Source: Weeksellaceae bacterium (GTDB lineage: Bacteria; Bacteroidota; Bacteroidia; Flavobacteriales; Weeksellaceae). From it: a stretch of DNA of 6,097 bases. Shown here one piece after another: positions 1 through 3,888 of this stretch. The translations under genes were made by a program, and so were the position numbers. How positions within the stretch are numbered: position 1 is the stretch's first letter; the number at the start of each line of letters is the position of its first letter. The notes under the pieces are model-generated. The model was not told the origin of the DNA, did not search any database, and saw only the letters and a program-made list of their open reading frames with translations. The stretch spans positions 1-6,097 of the forward strand of contig JAQVDG010000135.1 of the NCBI GenBank assembly GCA_028698395.1, written 5' to 3'.

Positions 1-219
1 AAAACTCGAAAGGAGCTTGAGCAACAAATCACTGATGCAAGTACTGAAACGTATCCAAGCGTCGATCAAGTCGCAAAGATTTTGAATGTGAGCAAAACAA
101 CCCTTTGGCGGTGGGATAAAAGTGGATATTTGAAAACAATCGAAATTGGAGGCAAACGTCGTTACAGGATGAGTGACATTAAAAAAATTTTGGAGGGAGG
201 AAAAAACGATGATCGATAG
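1..219 (+). CDS. Excisionase-like helix-turn-helix protein (C-terminal part)
   Basis: The reading frame is open from the window edge and stops at TAG 217-219, giving 72 visible residues; the start lies outside. The visible part begins with a charged helical stretch (KTRKELEQQ), then a MerR/excisionase-type winged HTH: YPSVDQVAKILNVSKTTLWRWDKSGYL is the helix-turn-helix and IEIGGKRRYRMSDIKKIL is the wing and following helix. This is the classic HTH_17 layout of small DNA-binding proteins beside integrases in Bacteroidota mobile elements, which act as excision factors or as regulators of the element's own promoter. Its 3' end overlaps the next gene by 11 bp, so the two are probably co-translated. 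The fold is clear. Whether it is a true Xis or a transcriptional regulator cannot be decided here. Confidence 0.85.
   Translation, partial: KTRKELEQQITDASTETYPSVDQVAKILNVSKTTLWRWDKSGYLKTIEIGGKRRYRMSDIKKILEGGKNDDR
192..200 (+). promoter_or_regulatory. Shine-Dalgarno that fixes the start at 209
   Basis: GGAGGGAGG ends 8 nt before ATG 209. It selects this start over the in-frame ATG at 173, which would lie deep inside the upstream HTH gene and has no such sequence. A purine-rich site this strong is uncommon in Bacteroidota. It sits inside the upstream coding sequence, where it encodes part of the glycine-rich tail (EGGK). Confidence 0.65.
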
Positions 220-607
220 CTTTGAAAGTGAGAAATTGCAGAAGTTGATTGCCGACAAAAAAGAGTTCCTGAAGAAGCAAAAAAATGACTTTGCACGAAA
301 GAAGTTGCAACAAGAAATTCTATTCCTCGAAAACGATATCCTGCCGATCGTGTTAACCGAAACAACGCTCTTGTACAACGAGGCAAATAAATATTTAACC
401 CAAAAAATACGCCAAGCCATCGACATGAAATGCGATGCATTATTGCTTCTTGTGCCGTTGCGTGACGATATACCTGCACGATACGTTATCGGAATCGCAA
501 ATCCTCGAGAGCTGACGCCTTACGGTAATGTTGGAGAATTCGACCTTGCAATCGAGAAAATAAGTACGGATATACCAATCGACATAGTAAACCTGCCATT
601 ATTATGA
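209..607 (+). CDS. Unrecognised 132-residue protein, coiled-coil N-terminus
   Basis: I do not recognise the family. Residues 5-45 are highly charged and helical (SEKLQKLIADKKEFLKKQKN, continuing through KKLQQEILFLEN), consistent with a coiled coil. Residues 76-96 hold a hydrophobic, strand-like core (CDALLLLVPLRDDIPARYVIG). The C-terminus is acidic, then hydrophobic (DIPIDIVNLPLL). There is no signal peptide or clear membrane segment, so it is probably cytoplasmic. The start at 209 is chosen for the strong Shine-Dalgarno at 192-200. The gene overlaps the upstream HTH gene by 11 bp, and its stop overlaps the helicase start in an ATGA arrangement at 604-607, implying translational coupling. Its position between an Xis-like protein and a RepA-like ATPase suggests a replication or regulation accessory, for instance a helicase partner or loader, but this is inference from context only. 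Confidence 0.75.
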   Translation: MIDSFESEKLQKLIADKKEFLKKQKNDFARKKLQQEILFLENDILPIVLTETTLLYNEANKYLTQKIRQAIDMKCDALLLLVPLRDDIPARYVIGIANPRELTPYGNVGEFDLAIEKISTDIPIDIVNLPLL

Positions 608-1614
608 GCGAAACAGTTATGGATTTCCGAAAAAATAACGACGACAAATACAGATTTGACGTGAACGCAAACGAGGATATTCCAGATACCGTTGTGGCGC
701 TCCAGCAAGGCGATACACCGATTTTCTCAATTGGAGATATATCGACCATCACCGGATTGCCAAAGAGCCGCAAAACGTTTTTAATTACGGCACTTGCGGT
801 TGCTTTTTTGAGAAACGATGGATTTATGAGCCTAAACAGTGAGCTACCCAATAAACGATTGCTCATCATTGATACAGAGCAAACTCGTGTATTTGTTCAA
901 TTTTTGATACGAAGGATTTATCGCCTAATGGGGTGGAACTTTGAAGACCCTCACAAGGAAACTCTAAGAGTATTGTCATTGAGGGAAATTTCACCTGAAG
1001 AACGCTTTAAAATTCTCTGTAACACAATTTCAGATTTTAAGCCTCAACTTGTTTTCATTGATGGATCGGCTGATCTTTTGATCAATACTAACGATGAAAT
1101 CCAAAGTACGGAAATGGTTCAAAATTTGATGAGGCTTGCAAGTGTGGAAAAGTGTCATATTTGCAGCGTTGTGCATACAAATCCAAACTCCGAGAAAACC
1201 AGAGGCCACTTTGGAAGCGAATTGCAACGAAAAAGCGAGACGGTGATGTTAGTCTATAAGGAAGCCGATGTAACGACAGCGAAGCCCCAATTTTGCAGGT
1301 CGATTGATTTTGTCCCGTTCTCATTCGTTATAAACGAGAAAGGGTTACCAGAACAATGCGCAACCGTTTTAAAGAGAACAGAAAATCTAAAAGAAGTTTT
1401 AGAAGAAATTTATTCGTATGCCGAGTTTCTTTCCTATGGCGATCTAAGAAATCAATTGATGGCAAAACTTGATAAGGGAAAAACGGCCTGCGAGAATAGG
1501 ATCGCTCGAGCGTTGAATGCAAATTGGATATATCGGGATTTGAACGGTAATTACAGGCTAAAATTTGATGAAGATGATTTTGTTAAAAATGATGAAAATG
1601 AATTACCATTTTAA
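604..1614 (+). CDS. RepA-like AAA/RecA-fold ATPase (replicative helicase type)
   Basis: This 336-residue protein belongs to the RepA/AAA_25 group of RecA-fold ATPases, hexameric helicases used for replication by plasmids, satellites and integrative elements. Visible motifs, in order: a Walker A variant GLPKSRKT at about 51-58; IIDTEQ at 88-93, with the DxE pair expected for the catalytic acid; Walker B-like LVFIDG at 149-154; and a conserved HTNP..KTRGHFGSEL stretch at 191-206 that resembles the sensor/motif 3 region of RepA helicases. Residues about 264-320 (EVLEEIYSYAEFLSYGDLRN onward to GNYRLK) look like a C-terminal winged helix, which may bind DNA. The start overlaps the preceding stop (ATGA). 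No primase domain is seen in this chain, so priming would need another protein or the host. The family call is firm. The helicase role is family knowledge, and use in self-replication of this element is inferred. Confidence 0.85.
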   Translation: MSETVMDFRKNNDDKYRFDVNANEDIPDTVVALQQGDTPIFSIGDISTITGLPKSRKTFLITALAVAFLRNDGFMSLNSELPNKRLLIIDTEQTRVFVQFLIRRIYRLMGWNFEDPHKETLRVLSLREISPEERFKILCNTISDFKPQLVFIDGSADLLINTNDEIQSTEMVQNLMRLASVEKCHICSVVHTNPNSEKTRGHFGSELQRKSETVMLVYKEADVTTAKPQFCRSIDFVPFSFVINEKGLPEQCATVLKRTENLKEVLEEIYSYAEFLSYGDLRNQLMAKLDKGKTACENRIARALNANWIYRDLNGNYRLKFDEDDFVKNDENELPF

Positions 1615-1620
1615 GTTTCT

Positions 1621-1676
1621 ATATCACCCACCCACCCACCCACTATATATAAGTGGGGTGGGTGGGGTGTAGATAT
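1621..1676 (+). repeat. C-rich/G-rich imperfect hairpin with (GGGT)4 quadruplex motif
   Basis: The left arm (1621-1644) is ATAT followed by four ACCC units and CACT-type ends. The right arm (1651-1676) is the complementary G-rich strand with two extra Gs that would bulge, ending in GATAT. CACT/AGTG closes a loop of ATATATA. On the - strand the left arm reads GGGTGGGTGGGTGGG, a perfect four-run quadruplex motif with one-base loops. The + strand right arm has only three G runs. The element sits 6 bp after the helicase gene and about 170 bp before terS. It could be a replication origin structure, a packaging recognition site or a strong transcription barrier. No T-run follows directly. Confidence 0.8.
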
Positions 1677-1685
1677 GATATAGAG

Positions 1686-1706
1686 TTTGTTAATTTTTTT
1701 AACAAA
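1686..1706 (+). terminator. Small perfect inverted repeat with T-rich loop, possible terminator part
   Basis: TTTGTTAA (1686-1693) and TTAACAAA (1699-1706) are perfectly complementary around a five-T loop. All-AT except one G-C pair, it is a weak RNA hairpin, so it would terminate poorly alone. It lies 10 bp downstream of the G/C-rich hairpin, and together they could end transcription of the helicase operon. A DNA-level role (protein-binding palindrome or easily melted origin segment) is equally possible. Confidence 0.35.
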
Positions 1707-1779
1707 ATAGAAAGAACAAAAAGACCCGTTGGGAAAATGATACTAAAATTTTAAAGAGAAATGATGACAATATTTGAGA

Positions 1780-1787
1780 TAATTTTG
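1780..1787 (+). promoter_or_regulatory. Candidate Bacteroidota -7 promoter element for terS
   Basis: TAATTTTG matches the Bacteroidota -7 consensus TAnnTTTG in every fixed position and lies 57 bp before the terS start. I see no good TTTG -33 box at the usual distance of about 19-21 bp upstream, so the support is moderate. If real, terS and the two following genes form their own transcription unit, separate from the xis/rep genes. Confidence 0.4.
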
Positions 1788-1844
1788 AAACAGACAGGCA
1801 AACGAACAATGATTTTACACGAAAACTGACATAAAAAATGAATT

Positions 1845-2381
1845 ATGAACCAAAAACAGGAAAAATTTTGTCGGGAATATTTGATCGACTTAAACGCAAC
1901 GCAGGCCGCAGTCAGAGCGGGTTACAGCGAAAAAACGGCTTACTCAATAGGAGGGCGTTTGTTGAAAAATGTTGAAATCCAAAACCGAATTTCTGAACTG
2001 CAACGTGATTTACAGCGGGCAAGCGAAATAACCGCAATTAGGATTTTAGAAGAACTCGGTCAAATAGCGTTTAGCAATATCGGAGATTTGTATGACAATT
2101 GGACAACACTAAAGGATTTTGAAAGCCTTACAGATGCGCAACGGAGCTGCATAAAGTCCATAAACACTAAGGTAACAAAACGGAATGTAGGGTCAAAACT
2201 TGAGCCTGAAATAGTGGACATTGAATATGTTCGTGTCGAGTTATTCGATAAAATAAAAGCGCTTGACAGCATAGCCCGCATTTTAGGTTTAACCGATCAG
2301 GCGAAACCCATTGAGCAAGATTTCAAATTGCGGCCGCTAACTAAAGAAGAAATAGAATTCCTATCATTAAACAACAATTGA
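1845..2381 (+). CDS. Phage terminase small subunit (TerS, Terminase_2 family)
   Basis: The 178-residue product has the hallmark N-terminal HTH of Terminase_2-type small terminases: QEKFCREYLIDLNATQAAVR followed by AGYSEKTAYSIGGRLLKN at about 4-42, then helical NRISELQRDLQRASEITAIR. A second conserved segment (DKIKALDSIARILGL, 135-149) is typical of the central oligomerisation region, and the C-terminus (LRPLTKEEIEFLSL) may be the contact to a large subunit. In phages TerS binds the packaging site and regulates TerL. The length is normal and no damage is seen. ATG 1845 is chosen because the alternative ATG at 1838 is out of frame; no Shine-Dalgarno is evident. Unusually, no TerL, portal or capsid gene follows. 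Orphan TerS beside a RepA-type ATPase is characteristic of phage satellites, so it may redirect a helper phage's packaging motor. Confidence 0.87.
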   Translation: MNQKQEKFCREYLIDLNATQAAVRAGYSEKTAYSIGGRLLKNVEIQNRISELQRDLQRASEITAIRILEELGQIAFSNIGDLYDNWTTLKDFESLTDAQRSCIKSINTKVTKRNVGSKLEPEIVDIEYVRVELFDKIKALDSIARILGLTDQAKPIEQDFKLRPLTKEEIEFLSLNNN

Positions 2382-2397
2382 TTTAAAATTAAAAATT

Positions 2398-2796
2398 ATG
2401 AACAAAGAAGAATTGAAAAGAAAAGTTGAAGAGTACGAAACGGACTTTGAAAAAAGATCCGCAAAATTGAGAGAGCCAGACGGTGGTGATCTTTCATCGG
2501 GAAGCGAGGAATATCAGCATATCCGAAGTAAATATGCCGCAGCAATGAAAAATAAACAACGGGCAGTTGGGTTGGCACAAGCCCGACTTGCAGGCCTCGA
2601 ACAGGAGTATAATGATTATACCCGTCGAATATTTGAGATCAGCCAAAATTTTACAGCCGAAACGGCGAGCGAACGCTCGAAGTTGATGTATGAGAGAAAT
2701 CAGGTTCAGGCCGAAATAGAAAAAGCCAAGTTGGCTCTTTCAACGGCCGAAGCTGGTGGAGAGGAAGTTTTTAAAGAAATCATAGATAAATTTTGA
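2398..2796 (+). CDS. Small coiled-coil protein A, unrecognised
   Basis: This 132-residue, strongly charged protein starts 17 bp after terS, so it is very likely in the same operon. Residues 1-25 (MNKEELKRKVEEYETDFEKR) and 38-80 look like long helices with heptad-like spacing. A polar break at about 83-90 is followed by another long helix, 91-118 (SERSKLMYERNQVQAEIEKA). A DGGDLSSGSEE linker at 28-38 interrupts the first helix pair. There are no cysteines, signal peptide or membrane segments. I cannot assign a family. Long helical hairpins of this size occur in phage scaffolding and head-morphogenesis proteins, and satellites often encode a small factor that changes helper capsid size, so such a role is conceivable but unproven. 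Confidence 0.75.
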   Translation: MNKEELKRKVEEYETDFEKRSAKLREPDGGDLSSGSEEYQHIRSKYAAAMKNKQRAVGLAQARLAGLEQEYNDYTRRIFEISQNFTAETASERSKLMYERNQVQAEIEKAKLALSTAEAGGEEVFKEIIDKF

Positions 2797-2800
2797 GAAT

Positions 2801-3070
2801 ATGGAAACACTATTAGACAAAGAACGAAAAAATAAAGTGCTCTTAGCAGAGAGAGAAAAAAACGTAAGAGAACTAAAAAGACAACTTGCCGAAGCTCGGA
2901 TGCTATTTTCAATTATTCCGTCAGGGACGTATGCCGAACAGCAGGAACGTTTGGTCGTAGGAAATGAAATGCGACGCTTAAATTCACTAATTGCCAGCGA
3001 GATGGAGGCAATCCAAGAGCTGGAAAGTCCGTCCGACAAAGAGGTAGGTGATGTACTGAACCTTCTTTAA
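2801..3070 (+). CDS. Small coiled-coil protein B, unrecognised
   Basis: This 89-residue protein begins 4 bp after the stop of coiled-coil protein A, so the two are cotranscribed. It has a basic amphipathic helix at 5-35 (LDKERKNKVLLAEREKNVRE onward), a short break around SIIPSGTY (37-44), and a second helix at 45-76 (AEQQERLVVGNEMRRLNSLI onward) ending in an acidic tail. The helix-loop-helix plan, with an Ala-Glu/Ser-Glu-Arg turn into a long second helix, resembles the C-terminal two thirds of protein A. The two may therefore be diverged relatives or form a helical bundle together; this is a by-eye impression. No family is recognised. A strong terminator follows directly, making this the last gene of the operon. 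Confidence 0.7.
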   Translation: METLLDKERKNKVLLAEREKNVRELKRQLAEARMLFSIIPSGTYAEQQERLVVGNEMRRLNSLIASEMEAIQELESPSDKEVGDVLNLL

Positions 3071-3093
3071 TCAGTTTATTTAAACAGCTATTG

Positions 3094-3130
3094 AAGCCTC
3101 ACAGTTTAGGATTGTGGGGCTTTTTTTCTT
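3094..3130 (+). terminator. Rho-independent terminator of the terS operon
   Basis: AAGCCTCACA (3094-3103) pairs with TGTGGGGCTT (3113-3122) over 10 bp with one G·T wobble around a 9-nt loop. The 3' arm runs into seven Ts at 3121-3127, then CTT. It lies 24 bp after the stop of coiled-coil protein B and clearly ends the terS transcription unit. Confidence 0.9.
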
Positions 3131-3162
3131 TTAGAGTACGAACAATTGCTCGCTTGTTTTGA

Positions 3163-3170
3163 TAGTTTTG
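3163..3170 (+). promoter_or_regulatory. Possible -7 promoter element inside an inverted repeat
   Basis: TAGTTTTG matches TAnnTTTG. It overlaps the left arm of a 7-bp inverted repeat (ATAGTTT 3162-3168, AAACTAT 3190-3196), which could be an operator. A -33 TTTG is not clearly placed. The region is T-rich, so a chance match is possible. Confidence 0.25.
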
Positions 3171-3206
3171 CTTTTTTTGATAGCTTTTCAAACTATTGAA
3201 TGCAAA

Positions 3207-3299
3207 ATGGAATTGCATTTACCAAACGAAGCCGAAAAAATAATGCTTAAAACGCTTATTTTGGTTAGCGAGTCGATGGATTCTTATTTGACGGGGTGA
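3207..3299 (+). CDS. Possible 30-residue micro-ORF
   Basis: ATG 3207 opens MELHLPNEAEKIMLKTLILV followed by SESMDSYLTG and stops at TGA 3299, three bases before a hairpin terminator. The frame is open further upstream (to a TAG near 3132) and would encode a hydrophobic stretch if a TTG start were used. The ATG lies in the loop of a 7-bp hairpin (AATGCAA 3199-3205, TTGCATT 3213-3219), which could mask the start. No family is recognised. It may be a real small protein, the 3' remnant of a lost gene, or part of a small RNA. Confidence 0.25.
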   Translation: MELHLPNEAEKIMLKTLILVSESMDSYLTG

Positions 3300-3301
3300 A
3301 A

Positions 3302-3340
3302 GGAATAGGGAATAGGCAGACGATGTTTATTCCCTATTTT
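3302..3340 (+). terminator. Hairpin with T-run (terminator-like, possibly bidirectional)
   Basis: AATAGGGAATA (3304-3314) and TATTCCCTATT (3328-3338) are a perfect 11-bp inverted repeat, extended by two G·T wobbles, with a 13-nt loop. Four Ts follow (3337-3340). Its placement just after TGA 3299 suggests it ends a small transcription unit. The stem is AT-rich, so efficiency is uncertain. Confidence 0.55.
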
Positions 3341-3412
3341 CTGATGCTCAATCGAAATTTATACCATTGAGGAAATTATTATAAATAAATCCAATTATAA
3401 AAACACATTGAA

Positions 3413-3577
3413 GTGAGAAAAGAACCGGGCGTAAAAAACCCTTTTCAGGCCATCGAAAAATGGTTTATGTTAAAACCTGAAGTTTTTAAACAAAATCCTT
3501 GCATATTTAAAAACAAAATTTTATGTTTACAACCGAATAAAAGTCCAAGTTTCCATAAACAACCTTGTGAAACTTGA
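3413..3577 (+). other. Hairpin-rich stretch with a doubtful 54-codon ORF
   Basis: A GTG-initiated frame runs 54 codons (VRKEPGVKNPFQAIEKWFML to HKQPCET) to TGA 3575-3577. It has no ATG start before residue 19 and no Shine-Dalgarno. The same DNA holds a row of inverted repeats: GGG/CCC (3427-3441), GCCAT/ATGGT (3449-3464), GTTTTTAAA/TTTAAAAAC (3482-3514, perfect 9 bp) and CAAGTTTC/GAAACTTG (3546-3576, perfect 8 bp). The last of these reaches into the presumed intron edge. It may be the remains of a gene interrupted by the intron, or structured non-coding DNA. I see no other gene between 3341 and 3412. Confidence 0.3.
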
Positions 3578-3743
3578 CAGATAGTTAATGAATGTTACCT
3601 TACGAGTCCTTAGTAGCCAGATGCTCGAAAGAGGTTCGTTGCCAAAAGAATAGGACGGAATCCGAAGGAAAGGTAAGAGCGGTGCTTCTCAAAGGGATAA
3701 CAGAAAACAACATCTATCACGCAGTAATGTGTCAAAACATGGA

Positions 3744-3776
3744 ACCGCATTGGTACGGAACCGTATGCCGGGTGGT
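3744..3776 (+). ncRNA. Group II intron domain V
   Basis: ACCGC pairs with GGTGGT-side bases A3744-T3776 through C3748-G3772, including the expected G3747·T3773 wobble within the CGC catalytic triad. A3749 is unpaired. T3750·G3771, T3751·G3770, G3752-C3769 and G3753-C3768 complete the lower helix. The two-nucleotide bulge T3766-G3767 and the upper helix TACG/CGTA with a GAAC cap follow. The arrangement is the family's standard domain V except for the extra unpaired A in the lower stem. Confidence 0.75.
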
Positions 3777-3780
3777 GTGA

Positions 3781-3834
3781 GAAGTCGGAAAACGAAAGTA
3801 GGAAAAAAGCTACTTCGTTTTCCTCCTACTCGAT
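3781..3834 (+). ncRNA. Group II intron domain VI and 3' splice end
   Basis: GGAAAACGAA (3787-3796) pairs with TTCGTTTTCC (3814-3823). GTAG (3798-3801) pairs with CTAC (3810-3813), with A3797 bulged, and the loop is GAAAAAAG. The 3' flank CTACTCGAT contains an A (3828) that faces an A on the opposite side (3782) and is the likely branch-point adenosine, six bases before the presumed 3' end at T3834. Confidence 0.7.
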
Positions 3835-3888
3835 TTTTTAACATTCTTTGATGCGGATTCGAGATAATACAATAATTTATTAGGAGTT

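Larger units (their letters stand above)
3560..3834 (+). mobile_element. Group II intron remnant lacking its reverse transcriptase
   Basis: The 3' end is well supported by domains V and VI followed by CTACTCGAT, a common bacterial group II intron 3' terminus, which places the 3' boundary near 3834. Upstream, the stretch from about 3560 (CCTTGTGAAACTTGACAG onward), with a GAAA-capped hairpin CTC/GAG at 3624-3633 and a GGA/TCC hairpin at 3652-3662, resembles intron domain I in style; that part is by-eye recognition. The 5' boundary is uncertain because no GTGYG start is visible. At about 275 nt it is shorter than a complete ribozyme and has no room for the intron-encoded protein, so it is an internally deleted relic or a non-autonomous derivative. 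The 62-codon ORF inside it is not considered coding. Confidence 0.7.

Noticed and set aside
173..208. N-terminal extension of the 132-residue protein from ATG 173
   Set aside because: It lies wholly inside the upstream HTH gene, and a strong Shine-Dalgarno at 192-200 points to ATG 209 instead.
1088..1324. Antisense ORFs opposite the RepA-like ATPase gene
   Set aside because: Shadows of a well-supported gene; no family features or ribosome binding sites.
2706..3039. Antisense ORFs opposite the coiled-coil genes
   Set aside because: Ser/Phe/Leu-rich products typical of the reverse strand of Lys/Glu-rich coiled-coil genes; no start signals or family resemblance.
3592..3780. 62-codon ORF starting MLPYESLVARCSKEV
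   Set aside because: It lies within the group II intron remnant and covers domain V. The protein is rich in Cys/Arg/Lys with no recognisable family, so it is a chance frame in structured RNA.
3847..3880. Promoter for the lipoprotein gene (TTTG 3847-3850 with TAATTTAT 3873-3880)
   Set aside because: The -7 match is imperfect, the spacing is too long and transcription would start almost at the ATG. The true promoter is not identifiable by eye.
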